Shown piece by piece: positions 45,776-58,778 of a DNA stretch of 64,000 bases; within the stretch, counting starts at the first letter, position 1, and every line of letters starts with the position of its first letter. Source of the DNA: Buddleja alternifolia. Taxonomy: Eukaryota; Streptophyta; Magnoliopsida; Lamiales; Scrophulariaceae. Both the position numbers and the translations under genes were made by a program. The stretch lies in the NCBI GenBank assembly GCA_019426215.1, contig CM033396.1, forward strand, positions 35,206,503 through 35,270,502, written 5' to 3'. The notes beneath the pieces were generated by a model that ran no database searches, was not told where the DNA came from, and saw only the letters and a list, made by a program, of their open reading frames with translations.

Positions 45776-47441
45776 ATGACTCGAGCCTCAGGCGAGGCTT
45801 TAGAGGAATTTGACCCTGAGATCGAGCGTACGCTTCGTGCAAACCAGAGAAATCGAGCTATGGCTGGCAACTTCCCTGATATGAATCTGCCCGAGAATAG
45901 GGAATGGTTGTAAAATCTTTTCCAAGCTATGCAACCGACACCACCAGCACCACCTCCATCTGTTCGTGGTAATCAGCCAGCCCGTGTGCATACTACACCA
46001 GGACCAGTAATTCTCCCAAATTTTGCTACGCCGAACTTCCACATTCCTTCTCACATGTTCAGCATGGTTCAGGCTGAACCATTTTATGGTGACCCGAGTG
46101 ACTCACCTCATGACCATTTGGAGCACTTCAAGAATGTGCTACTTACCATGCAATTCCACCCACGAGATTTGTATGCAATCCGCCTCAGACTATTCCATTT
46201 CTCTCTGAAGGATAAGGGGACCCTCTGGTATAAGTCATTACCCCCCACAATCAATTGAAACGTGGGGCGATCTAGTCGAGGAGTTTCTCAACAAGTTCTT
46301 TCCTCCATCAAGGATTAATGAGCTCAGAAGTGAAATTAAGGGATTCAAGCAGAAACAGGATGAGTCATTGGCTTCAGCATGGGCAAGATACAAAGGTCTA
46401 CTTCGGAAGTGCCCTGATCACAACTACAAATGGGATGAGCGAGTTCAACACTTCTACAATGGAGTCCGATCTCGGATTCGACACCGACTCAATGCCGGAG
46501 CTAGTGGTGATCTGTTAGGCCTTGATAGCAGAACAGTGTGGGCAAAGCTCGAGCAAATGGCACGAGAGGATGAACTTTACCCTGAAGATGATGATGAGAT
46601 CCTTCCCCAAACCCGACTGATTGCCAATGTTCAAAAGGTAAAAAAAGAGGTTGAGGAAGAGCTCGTAGTTGGCGATGTGAATTATGTTGGAAATTCAAAT
46701 AGACCTCGAGTAAACTTCCACATACCCGAGAACTTTCCGAGAAGGCCAAATCCCACACAGAATACACAACAGGGCATCTACCAAGCACCAAGGCCTCCAT
46801 TTAACAATACTCAAGCTCAAAGGCCTGGAAATTTTAAACCACAAGGTCAAGCTCAAAGACCTCCTACAGTAGAAGAAAGATTGGATGCTCACATGCTTAA
46901 ATCGGACGAATCATTCGCCGAGATTAGATTGATGCTGAAAGATGTTTACATGGGAATGAAAGAAATGCAGCGTCAAATTGGGCAATTATCAATGAATGCG
47001 GGTGGAAGAGCTCCCGGTGCACTGCCGAGTGATACAGAGAAAAACCCAAAAGAGCAATGCCATGCCATCGCTCTGAGAAGTGGGAAAGAATTGAAAAGTG
47101 CATCTCCCAAGCAGTCCAAGTCCGCACTCGAAGAGGACAATGTTCAAACTTTTGAAAAACTTGAAAATTCAAATCTGCCTCCCAAGTACGTACTTGACCA
47201 GAACCAAGTAAGTACTTCACACAGCTCAAGTACGTACTTGGGGCAGGATCAAGTCCGTACTTCATAGGCAGATAGGGCGTCTTCTGAAACTTTGACTCCT
47301 TCTTTGTCTAATCCTATTGAAATACGTCTTCCCTTTCCCCTAGCACATAAAAAGAATAAGAAAGATATGGATAAGAGTTTTCTTAGGATTTTAGAAATTC
47401 TTCGAGAAGTTTGAATTAATATTCCTTTTATTGATGCGATT
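45776..47441 (+). pseudogene. gypsy-2 gag
   Basis: The start ATG at 45776 begins an N-terminus with EFDPEIERTL, matching gypsy-1. A stop interrupts at 45911; the frame then runs to 46258. An extra C in the run at 46241-46246 shifts the frame; downstream capsid (EEFLNKFFPPSR, ARYKGLLRKCPDH) is open to a TAG at 47265. LPSDTEKNPKEQCHAI near 47030 equals the motif at the same place in gypsy-1. The gag 3' end holds four CAAGTACGTACTTG-type palindromes (47183-47263). A second stop is at 47412. Confidence 0.88.
47183..47263 (+). repeat. palindrome array, 22-bp pitch
   Basis: CAAGTACGTACTTG starts at 47183 and 47227; variants CAAGTAAGTACTTC at 47205 and CAAGTCCGTACTTC at 47250. The pitch is 22, 22 and 23 bp. 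It occupies the end of gag just before protease, the position at which gypsy-1 has its GC palindrome array. Confidence 0.85.
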
Positions 47442-48583
47442 TTGCAGATGCCCAATTACATCAAGTTCTTCAAGGATATTCTCTCCAATAAGCAGAAGTG
47501 GGAAGACAATGGAACGGTGTGCTTGACTGAAGCATGCTCAGCAGTGGTGTTGAACAAGTTGCCACAGAAACTCAAGGATCCGGGGAGCCTCACAATTCCT
47601 TGCACTATTGGGCAACTCAAATTCGACCGAGTGCTATGTGATTCGGGCGCCAACATAAATCTTCTTCCTTACTCGTTGTTCCGGAAATTGGGTTTGGGGA
47701 ATCCAAAACCAACCTCGATGAACCTCCAACTTGCAGATCGATCAATCAAACACCCGAAGGGAATCATAGAGGATGTCATCGTGCAAGTTGACAAGTTTTA
47801 CTTCCCGGTGGACTTCGTGGTTCTGGAGATGGAAGAAGATGTTGAAGTTCCTCTCATCCTAGGAAGACCCTTCCTAGCCACAGGTAAAGCTATGATCGAC
47901 ATAGACAATGGTAAGTTGACTTTGAATGTGGGTGAGGAGAGAGTTACTTTTGACGTATACAAGGTTATGAAGCATGTTGGTGATGATGCGTCATGTTTAA
48001 GAATAGATACTTTTGATCCTTTGATTATTGAGCACTTTCAGGAAAACATCTCTGATGATCCACTTGAGGTATGCATAATGAACTCAACGGATGTTGAGTC
48101 GGCCAGTGATAAACAACTGGAAGTTGTTCATAGCTTAGAGAGGCGTGCACAATACCCCACGAAGAAATTTGAGAAGTTGGATAGGCGACTGTCTAGCCAC
48201 TCCAAACCATCTATTGAAGAGCCACCAACTCTTGACCTAAAAACTCTACCCTCTCATCTTAAATATGTTTATTTAAATGACGATGAAAGCTTGCCACTCA
48301 TCATTTCTTCTTCTCTTACAGATCAACAAGAAGCAAGGTTACTGGAGGTGTTGAGAGATCACAAAAAAGCCTTTGGATGGAAGATTGCTGATATCAAGGG
48401 GATCAGCCCAGCCATCTGCATGCATAAGATTTTAATGGAAAAAAGCTCAAGGCCCACTATACAACCACAAAGGAGGTCTAATCCTCAAATTCAAGAAGTG
48501 GTGAAGAAAGAGGTAATCAAGTTACTCGATGCCGGCATTATCTTCCCTATCTTTGATAGTCCATGGGTAAGTCCAACGCAGGT
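47442..48583 (+). pseudogene. gypsy-2 protease and N-terminal RT
   Basis: MPNYIKFFKDILSNKQKW leads into a retropepsin with VLCDSGANINLLPY (intact D-S-G), LQLADRSIKHPKG and ILGRPFLATG. After a linker the RT N-terminus appears (AFGWKIADIKGI, CMHKIL, KLLDAGIIFPI, DSPWVSPTQV). The frame is then cut by the solo LTR at 48584; the reading frame resumes in phase after 50316. Confidence 0.92.
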
Positions 48584-50316
48584 TGACACGCTAAAAGCTA
48601 ACGTGCTATAATAGCAAGTGCACTAAACGTATGTAGTAATAAGTGGACAAAAAGTCCGGGTTGTCGAACCACGGAAACTTGAATTTTAGTTTATGATTAA
48701 TGAAAAAGGACAAAAGTAGATTGCAATAAAACGAGTAAGCTAGTGACGAACCAAAAAGAAACGAACTATAGATTAAATCTCACGTATGATAAAATGACTA
48801 AGGCACATGCTACAACCGAATCTACTCGTCAATATAGATGAGCTACTCTTCGAATTATTAGACTCCTATTGCTTTGGTGGAAATTCCTCAGATAATTATT
48901 ACCCGATGTCTCGGCACATAATAATCCTATGATTAATTGATGGTTCTCTAAATATGTCTATCCGAGAATCTAATCAATAACCACGCATTAACGTTCTAGA
49001 GTTTCCCCGGATAAATCCGGCTAACCGCACCCGAAAATCTTTACCTATTTCTAGGAGCAATTTCACATTAGTTTCGGATGATGGGTTGATTCATTTGAAC
49101 CCTAACCTATCTTCTCTCGAATGACTAGATTAGGCAAGATAGCAAGCATATGGTGATCAAGCACATGATTGTAATAAAAGCTCAAAATCAACACACAAAG
49201 CAATATGAGAATTAATACGAAAATTCACTTCACATATATTGATTCATAAATTGGCTTTCACATGGCCTTAGTTCTACAATATTAGCCTCTCATCAAGGCT
49301 TTAAGAAAATCTAATACAAACATATACATACTCATGGAAATAAACATGTAAATGCAAATAATTAAAACTCCCTCAATTGATTGATGATGGATCCTCGCTT
49401 TTTGATCTTCAATCCTTAACTCTTCTCTCTTTGTTCCCCTCCAAAAGTGATGAAGAATGGTGATGAATGATGATGAGTGAAAAGTGATGGCCAAAAATGC
49501 CTCTCTCTCCCCCCTCCTCCAAGATGTGTCCCGTCCATTGTGCTCAAAAATGCCTTAAGAAGACCACAACAAATCAGCTCCTAGTGTGTGTCTCCCACTA
49601 GTGTGTCCTCCACTACTCTTAAAGTGAGTAGTATAAAATTCCCTAAAGTAGATCTATTAAGAAACATACTTATGACATCCCTCTCATACATGTGATGACC
49701 TCTTGGCTTTTAATGTTCCATTCCCCCATCAAATGATGATCTTTTGGCTGAAAAGAATCTCAATTCGGGTGTGGACACGCCTAGGCGTGGCATTACGGCG
49801 CTTGGGCGTGGGATTCAGAATGCTGAAATTAAATGCAATGTATCCTGCGCAGCAATCGTATTTCATTCATAACTTTCTCCACGAAACTCCGATTTGGATG
49901 ATTCAAGTCCTCATTTGAAGCTAACACATAGTTCTACAACATTGTAGAAGGGAACTTCATCCAATTCGGCCTCTAAACATACGGAAATAGTGCTCGAACG
50001 TGGAAAGTGGTGTAGATACGGCGCCCGGGCGTGGCAAAATGGCGCCTAGGCGTGGTAAGCAGAATGTTGACGTTATTTCCATCTTGTCCGGCGCCTGGCC
50101 GTGGGTTTTTAGGCGCTTGAGCATAGGGGTGCGTAGCAATTTGGCCTAAACTTGTTTTATACGTCATTTTTCATCCCGTTCTTTGATTGTATCCATTTAA
50201 GACCTGAAATCACTTAATGCACGAATTAAACGCACATGTGGCAAGAATCAAGCGATAAATGAACCTAAGACATAAACGCAAAGGGGCTTAAAAACACGTA
50301 AAAATGCCTCTTATCA
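48584..50316 (-). repeat. solo LTR inside gypsy-2 pol, 1733 bp
   Basis: Ends TGACACG and CTTATCA with a perfect 5-bp TSD CAGGT (48579-48583, 50317-50321). On minus it starts TGATAAGAGGCATTTTTACG and is clearly related to, but diverged from, the gypsy-2 LTR. It carries three pairs of GC palindromes (49776 and ~49798; ~50019 and 50041; ~50089 and ~50111), each pair spaced 22 bp. The best copy is CACGCCTAGGCGTG at 49776-49789. Confidence 0.92.
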
Positions 50317-52872
50317 CAGGTAGTGCCCAAGAAAGGAGGTACGACAGTAGTTCGTAATGACAATAATGAGTTAATTCAATCTAGAATTGTCACTGGTTTT
50401 AGGGTTTGCATAAACTATCGTAAATTGAATGAATATACCCGAAAAGACCACTTTCCCCTCCCCTTTATCGATCAAATGTTAGAAAGATTAGCCGGGCATG
50501 AATATTACTGTTTTTTGGATGGGTGCTCCGGCTATAACCAAATTGCTATTACACCCGAGGATCAAGAGAAAACTACTTTCACTTGTCCTTACGACACTTT
50601 TGCTTATAGGTGTATGCCTTTTGGCTTATGTAATGCACTTGCTACTTTTCAAAGATGCATGATGGTTATATTTCATGACATGGTCGAGCAATTTCTTGAA
50701 ATCTTCATGGATGATTTTTCTGTTTTTGGCTCTACATATGATAGATGTTTACACAATCTAACCTTAGTTTAGTAGAGGTGTGAGGAGACTGATCTAGTCT
50801 TAAATTGGGAAAAGTGTCATTTCATGGTACAAGAAGGAATTGTTCTGGGTCATAAGATCTCTCACAAGGAGATTGAGGTGGATAGAGCGAAAATTGAAAT
50901 GATAGCTAATCTTCCACCACCCACCACGGTCAAAGCTGTGAGAAGCTTTTTGGGACATGCCGGGTTTTACAGGCGTTTTATTTCATATTTTTCTAAAATT
51001 GCTAAACCCCTGTCTAACTTGACCATGAAAAATGCAGTGTTTGACTTTAATGATGCATGCATGCAGGCCTTCCTCACCCTAAAGGAGAAATTAATCTCAT
51101 CACCTGTGATGTCCGCCCCAGATTGGAGCCTACCATTCGAGTTGATGTGCGATGCGAGCGACATTGCCGTTGGAGCCGTACTAGGTCAAAGGAAGGGTAA
51201 AATCTTTCATACTATTTACTATGCTAGTCGTACCTTAAATGAGGCTCAACTCAATTATGCTACGACTGAAAAAGAGCTTTTAGCTGTCATTTTTGCTTTT
51301 GACAAATTTCACTCCTATCTTGTGCTTAACAAAGTAATAGTATACACTGATTACTCGGCCTTGAAATACTTGCTTGCTAAAAAAGACGCAAAACCTAGAC
51401 TACTCAGGTGGATCTTATTACTACAAGAGTTTGACTTAGAAATAAAAGATAAAAAAGGATCTGAAAATGTAGTAGCTGATCACCTATCTAGACTAGAATT
51501 AGTGGATAAGAAAATGGATGAGACCCCAATAGGAGATGAATTCCCCGATGAGCAGCTTTTTACTCTTTCTTCTATTTCAATCCCCTGGTATGCTGATTAT
51601 GCTAACTATATAGTTGCTGGAATTTTACCCCCTGATTTGACATTTCACCAAAGAAAGAAGTTTTTGAAAGATGTTAGGCACTTGCTGTGGGAAGAGCCGT
51701 ACTTGTTTAAAATTGGTGTCGAGGGAATTATCAGGCGTTGTGTACCCGAGGAAGAAATGACCTCCGTCTTGGCCCATTGCCATGACATGGTGATAGGTGG
51801 CCACTTTGGCCCATCCAAGACTGCTGCCAAGGTTCTGCAATCAGGTTTTTTCTGGCCTACTTTATTTAAAGATGCACACGCTTATGTTCAAAAATGTGAT
51901 AGATGCCAAAGAATAGGTAATATCTCTAGACGACATGAAATGCCTATGAATAATGTGCTTGAATGTGAATTATTTGATGTGTGGGGTATAGATTTTATGG
52001 GACCTTTCCCTAGTTCTTGTTCCAATGGGTATATTCTAGTCGCTGTTGATTATGTGTCTAAATGGGTCGAAGCTGAGGCTTTGCAAACTAATGATGCTAG
52101 GGTTGTTCTTAGATTTCTGAGAAAACATATTTTTGCACGATTTGGAACCCCAAGAGCAATTATAAGTGATGGAGGCACACATTTTCGTAACAAGCAATTT
52201 GAAAACTTGTTGAACAAATATGGTGTTAAGCATAAAATCTCGACCCCTTACCACCCTCAAACTAGTGGGCAAGTCGAAGTGTCTAATAGGGAAATTAAAC
52301 GGATTTTAGAAAAAATGGTAAATAGCCATCAAACTGATTGGTCTCTGAAATTAGATGATGCATTGTGGGCTTACCGTACTGCTTTTAAAACCCCTATTGG
52401 CATGTCCCCATATCATCTTGTATTTGGAAAAGCTTGTCATTTACCTGTCGAACTTGAACATCGTGCTTATTGGGCTATCAAATTCCTGAATTTCGTTACA
52501 AGTGTTATAGGTAATAAGAGGTTGCTTCAACTGAATGAGCTCGAGGAGTGGAGACATGAAGCATACGAGAATGCAAAACTGTACAAAGAACGGACCAAGA
52601 AGTGGCACGACAAGCATATTCTACCCCGGGAATTCGAGGAAGGTGAGAAAGTTCTTATGTACAACTCTAGACTCAAGCTTTTCCCAGGCAAGCTCAAATC
52701 GCGTTGGTCGGGACCCTTTCGAGTCACCCGAGTGTATTCTTCCGGAGCTGTGGAGCTTATCACTGAGGATGGACAAGTATTTTTAACCAATGGACACAGG
52801 CTGAAACACTACTCGGGCACTGACTGGAGCGCAGACACATTATCTGTCAAGCTCCGAGAACCATCGACTTAA
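50317..52872 (+). pseudogene. gypsy-2 RT, RNase H and integrase
   Basis: RT core: FRVCINYRKLNEYTRKDHFP, YCFLDGCSGYNQIAI, FGLCNALATFQRCM, and the catalytic FMDDFSVFG. Two consecutive in-frame stops (TAG TAG, 50770-50775) follow, then the frame continues. RNase [43 protein letters not shown]. Integrase: HCHD...GGHFGPSKT and CDRCQR (zinc site), [39 protein letters not shown], then a C-terminal domain ending near 52872. No other stops are seen after 50776. Confidence 0.95.
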
Positions 52873-54531
52873 GTCGATCCTGAATAGTCGAGCTATTGAC
52901 TATAAACAAGCGCTTCTTGGGAGGCAACCCAAGTTTGTAAGTTTTTTTTTTCTTTTGTTTTTGTTTGTTTGGTTTGTTTGTTTATGTTTATGTTCGAACA
53001 TACACTTTTGGCATGTATGTTTTCTTATGCTTGATGGATTGAAAAGTTGAAGTGTTAGATATGTAGACATTTGGACCCCATGTTTAGAGATGCTTATTTT
53101 ACTCGAGAGGAGGAGAAGCTTTGTAACGATGCATTGGAAGTTAAAGGATGTTTTTCAACATCCTTGGTTGTAAGTGTTCTTTTACCGTTGCGTATACTTG
53201 TTGTAACAACATTGAGGACAATGTTGGATTTGAGTTTGGGGGTAGAAGAGTGCTTATTTTGAACATTGAAAATGCAATTCTAATTTTTAGCTTGAGTTTG
53301 GGGGAAAGTTTGTATGATATCATGTTTAAATACTTCTTTGTTGAGAAAATCAAGTATAAATTGTTTTTTTTTTATCTTTCCAATTGATGCATTAAAATTG
53401 ATTAACTTGAAAAAAAAATGGCATGATTTCTTGAAATAATTTGAATTTAATGGAACATATATATCTTTGAAATTGCTCATGGAGACCCTAGACTAGGATT
53501 GATTTCTTAAATGATTCACATTGCACAATAAATCGAGGGTAGAGGAGTTGAGAGGATAACCATCTTGAGACACTTAAGGAGTTTTTCCCGAAAAAATTAA
53601 CTTAGATTTTTCATAAGGTTATAAGTTGAGTAGTAATTTTTTTATGCTAAACAATGAATTAAAAAGGTTGAAGTTTGGTATGACCACAAGTGGTCAGGCT
53701 AATATGTACTGGAGGTGAAAAGTTTCATGCCTATATACTGTACTATTATGCTAATTTGAGCTAAGCTCAAGCCAAAAAGAAGCGAATTGTTTAAAAGATC
53801 TAGTTTTATTTCGTGGCCTTTGACACTCGAGTGATTAAATCTTTAGGAGTGTCTTTACACTTAATGCCCCAAAACTATCTAGTTTGGGAGTCATTGATCT
53901 AAAACTTGTTACATGGGTGCCATAGAAAGCCTAATGGAATAAAACATTGCACATGATCTAGCCTTAATGAAGTTAATTGGAAAGTTTCATATGAATTGAA
54001 AGTTTGAATGGTTGAGATAATGAAATTTAAATGGCTATGAGATTTTCTATGATTCTTATGCTTTGTGTTTGATCAAAAGTTGATAGATATGGGATTAATG
54101 TCCAAAATTTGGTAAGTATGCCTTTCGACTATAATATCTTAGATTTATTTTCACTACACCCTATGGAGTCTTTTCGAGTATTGATGTCACATGAGCAAAA
54201 AGTAGTTGATATGTATATATATTTGTGAGCTATAAAAGGATGATTTTGTGCCATTTATTCTTGTTAATTATGTTGAGATGTATTCATTTGGTTGGATTTG
54301 AAAGTTTGTTAGATTTTGTGGGTATATCTTCTGCAAACCCTCACGAGACTATAACTTGTCCTTTGAGGTAACTCAAAGGTTTAAAGGCTTGTTGCACATG
54401 CTAAGTGCAATCGTTTACTCTACGAAAGTGAGTTCGTTTGTTGTTTTTGTTTTCTCCTTTTGGTTGATGATGTTTTTCGTGCCTAGACCTTTTATTGCTC
54501 GAGGTCGAGCAATTGATAAGTGTGGGAGTGT
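52873..54531 (+). other. gypsy-2 3' noncoding region with stem-loops and PPT
   Basis: Begins with the conserved CTTGGGAGGCAACCCAAG stem-loop (52916-52933). A stem-loop AACATTG-4 nt-CAATGTT (53208-53225) precedes a G tract GAGTTTGGGGGTAG (about 53236). Just before the 3' LTR is an 8-bp stem TTGCTCGA-GG-TCGAGCAA (54495-54512) followed by AAGTGTGGGAGTG, the likely PPT. No gene. Confidence 0.75.
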
Positions 54532-55809
54532 TGATAAGAGGCGTTTTTACTTGTTTTTAAGCCCCTTTGCATTTATGTTTTAGGTTCATTTATCGATTGA
54601 TTTTGTCACTTGTGCGTTTAATTCGTGCATTAAGTGATTTCAGGCCTTAAGTGGATACAATCGAAAAAAGGGTGGAAAAATGACGTATAAAACAAGTTTA
54701 GGCCAAGATGTTTCACACCTCTACAACCAAACAAGCAAGAAATAAGCTGGAGTTAGCCAAAATCATGTTTTAGTACCATTTTCGCACACCTGGGTGCCAA
54801 ATCAGAAACAACCTCTACGTTGGAACTTCATTTTGATATTTTTAGAGACAAAATTGGATAAAGTGTTCTTCTACAAAGTTTTAGATCTATGTTGTAGCTT
54901 TACATGGCAACTTGAATCATCTAATTCTGAGATCTGTGGAGACGTTTATGAATAAAACACTATTACTGCGCTGGAAAACACGAAAGTGGCAGCTCATGTT
55001 CTTGTTAGGTGGAAAACAAGAGAATGGTAGGTGCAAATTCTTGGTAGGAGGAAAACAAGAGAATGGTAGGTGCAAATTCTTGGTAGGTGGAAATTCTTGG
55101 TAGGAGGAAAGAAAGAGAAGGCTAGCTCAAATTCTTGGTAGGTGGATTTTTGGGTATTTAAAGGGGAGTAGGGAGCTCACTTGAAGACATCAAAAAATCA
55201 TCCTTTGAGAGTGTGAGGACGAAAATTCAGGGGTTTGGGGGAGCATTCTCTTGGTTTTGAGTCATCCTATCATCATACTTGAAGAGCTAAGAAGAGGAAA
55301 AGGGGGGATTCAAGCTTCCAATCAAGAATCGATCATCAATCCAAAATAGGGAGTTTCTTAGTTTGATATTCATCTTTATCTATGAGTAATTCTATGTTTT
55401 TATTGTTTTCCCAATTTCAATTATGAACTAATTTTCCCTTAACTAGGGCCATGTGAAGGCCAAAGTTATGAGTATATATATATGATATTATTCTTCGTAT
55501 TAATTCTACAATTGCTTTGTGTTTTGATTTTGTGCGTAATTACTTGCATATGTTTGATCGCCATATGTTTGTCATATTGTCTAACTTAATAGTTTGAAAG
55601 AATATAAGTTAGGGTTCAAAGAAATCATCACATCATCCGTAAAAAATAGGGAATTGCCCCTAGAGATAGGTAGAGATTCCCGGGTGCAGTTAGCCGGATT
55701 TATTCGGGGAAATTTTAGAACTTGAATGCATGATTATTGATTAAATTCTCGGATAGACATATTTAGAGAACTGTCAATTTATCATAGGATTATTACAGTC
55801 GAGACATCG

Positions 55810-58419
55810 TGTAATGCCCTCAAATTTAATCCTAAAGAATCCAACACGAAAGCGTCAACACGCCCTCAATTTAATCCTAAAGAATCCAACACGAAAGCGT
55901 TATCCTATCCTTACAGAAGTACAAACCAAATTCTGGACACGATTAGACAATTCATCTTATCGGGTCACAACCCCAATACATCAACTAAATAGCTATGCGA
56001 ACTTAATATACATGAGTCAATCCACATCATTCACCTCTAGGATAGTCCGAGTTTATACTCCGATCCTTCAAGCTAGTTTCACTTCTCGACTTGCCTATAA
56101 CTGGAAGGAAGAAAGTGAAGTACATAAGCAAAGGCTTAGTGAGCGCCAGTGTACGTGTGAAAGGTGCTTAAAATAGTTTTTAGACCCCAAAGTGATAAAT
56201 TAATAAGGTGAAAACAATAATAGTTTCTATTTTTCAAACGCTCATTAAAAAGGCGAGTACGAATGACATTTGCGTTCAAGCAGTAGCTGGTATGACACCA
56301 GGATCTTAGTATACATACGATAAAGTTTTAAAACATGCATTTTTAAAAGTGTGCAGTCAATGTAAGTACCACGTACAAGACTCAATGCAAGTATCATGTA
56401 CAAGACTCAATGCAAGTATCATGTACAAGACTCAATGCAAGTATCATGTACCAGACTCAATGCAAGTATCATGTACAAGACATGTTTAAGTAACACGTAC
56501 ACGTCACGCTTAAGCAGTAGGGGCCATGTTAGCAATACTATCGCGTCCGATGATTTACCTATAGCACATTGGGTCCCTCTGCTTCTTCCTTATCACCCCT
56601 GAACACGCGGCTTAAAAGCCATCACCTTATACCTCCCCACGCAGGCTCGCGATGCCCGATTTGGTCATATCCGGAATATGCCACACGATAAATGACCCAT
56701 GCACCCTCAGAGCACTCCGTCCTAGGTGCATGGATCTGGACGTGGATAGCGGGAACTGTTTAAGACCGCAAGCCCATGCTTGACCGGCCGAACCCTGCCC
56801 TATCCATCGCCCGACCTTGGGCCCAACACAACCACGCAAGATGAGACATGTCACAAGAACACCATCACGACAAATGATCATGATACAAGAACCAAATGAT
56901 GGAGTACTAATCCATAAAAACCGATGTTTATTTTGAAATCATGCTTGCAAAATATGCATTTGAAACAAGTATGCAATCATGTATGTCACGAATGATTAAA
57001 TGAAGCGTTTTGGCTCACGAAAGAATATTGAATCAAGCAAATTTTTTTTTTTTCAGAATTTCATTAAAAGAATGTTTTCTTGAAATCATTTTCACAAAAC
57101 GTGCCTGGAAAATTATTCTCGCAAGATATGTCTTTGATACGTGTGCCAAGAAATGGTTAATGCAAAATGAGTCCATGATTTGATTTGAAAGTGTTGAAAT
57201 TCATTTTCATGTGAAGTATTGAAAGCATGATGAAAGTATATAGATATATATACGACGTCCTCCTTCCAGTTTTGAAAGACATATAACTATAATTTTGAGA
57301 GGCACTCACACTACGTCCAAGCTTATACGGCGTTGTCCTCGTTCGTCTCACCGACAACACCTGCTAAGCGAAATTATATCAGAAACTCATTTTGTAACTC
57401 GTCTAAAGTCTACCCGGGGTAGTCTATGAGGTCCTAATAACTATACAATCATGAACAACAAGTTACCTTAATGAAAACTAGGCTTAATTTCAATCTTCCC
57501 CAAAAGGTCGATAAGAGGCATAAAAACAGATTTGTGCAGTTTTAGTGTATGAATTGTTAAAAATCACAAACTCAATAATTGTGGGTAAATTGTTTTTCAT
57601 AAATGTTCTAAATTTGTTAAAAGACCTTAGATAAATGTTTCAAAGGTAAATGGTCACTTAAAATGTGGCTATTTTACTCAAAACCGAAGTAAAATTGGGT
57701 TCAATTTTTACTGGGGCAGTATTACTTTAAAATTCATATAAAATCAGCATTTAATCAAATAAGCCCCAATTTTATACAAAACAACCCCGATACATATTAT
57801 TATCCCCTGTAAAATTTTGAAATCAAAATGAAGTTTGTAAGAACCCCAAATGATGTCTCAAACAAACATTTTGAAATCCCGTAAGGCTTCTGGCAGTCTA
57901 TACTTAACAATTTCCATAATTCACATACAACTCCAAAAATCTCACAAAATTCCAGAAATATTTTAGATATGCAGTAACATACACAGTAAAAGTTTTGAAC
58001 TCAAATAACATTTCCTCATTTCGATATAATTCTTCGAAATCAGTAGCAGATTTAAAGACCCAACTTACAATTGTCATGCATGTGTGATTTCTTCATTTAA
58101 GCCTTTAGGTTAGTTACTATAAATTGTAAATTTAAGCTTAAAACTCATAGATCTACTCTTCTAATACACATGCAATAACATTTTCAAAGCAAATTTAGCC
58201 TCTACCATTACCTACTAATGTAAGATCAAGGAATTACAAGTTACCTTTAATGCTACCAACAAGTGTGAAGATGGTTGAGGTTGAAACTAATATACTAATT
58301 TGTATCTATATATATATATATATCTTGAATGGAAGGATGAAGAGAGGTTGAAGATGATGAAAATGGAGAAAGAGAGTTGAAGAGGTATTTTCTTGTAAGG
58401 AAAATGATGAAGTTGAGGC

Positions 58420-58476
<57 letters not shown>

Positions 58477-58778
58477 GGTGTGATGGTGGGGTGGTCGGTC
58501 AAGCCCACTTTCCACCCCTTTATTTATTATTTTTTTTTATTTTTTTTTTTAGAGTGAAATGAAAGTGGAATTTACTAATTATTGGTGTATTTGGGCAATT
58601 TACTAATTCAACTTCTCTCCTAGTGTCTAGTTAAATTTTGGTTCTATTCCTTTAATCTACATAAGATGTATAATATAATATCCCTCTTGAACATATGTTT
58701 AAGATCCTAGGTCATGTCCTAATGCTTTATATAGTAACTAGTCGACTAAAAAAAAAAAAAAAAAACTCGGGCATCACA
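55810..58778. repeat. 2.97-kb solo LTR inside the gypsy-2 3' LTR
   Basis: Ends TGTAATGCCC and GGGCATCACA are inverted and flanked by a perfect 5-bp TSD CATCG (55805-55809, 58779-58783). Ends of this kind are usual in large chromovirus (Tekay/Del-type) LTRs; no PBS or coding sequence is present. Inside: a ~42-bp direct repeat (from 55817, TTAATCCTAAAGAATCCAAC), a ~25-bp repeat in four copies (56370-56480, ACTCAATGCAAGTATCATGT), a GC-rich block (56500-56850) and a long (TA)n tract. Confidence 0.85.
58424..58472. repeat. (TA)n microsatellite
   Basis: 49 bp of pure alternating TA, the longest in the window, inside the 2.97-kb solo LTR. Confidence 0.95.

Noticed and set aside
46501..47265. Long frames on minus opposite gypsy-2 gag (46501-46800, 46924-47265)
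   Set aside because: Antisense shadows of the gag frame, whose codons and motifs are clearly on plus.
54356..54583. 75-codon hydrophobic frame, possible small membrane protein
   Set aside because: It spans the PPT and start of the gypsy-2 3' LTR, noncoding in this class of element.
56370..56480. Regular short repeats resembling a CRISPR array
   Set aside because: The ~25-bp units are head-to-tail without unique spacers, and the DNA is plant nuclear. It is a tandem repeat in a solo LTR.
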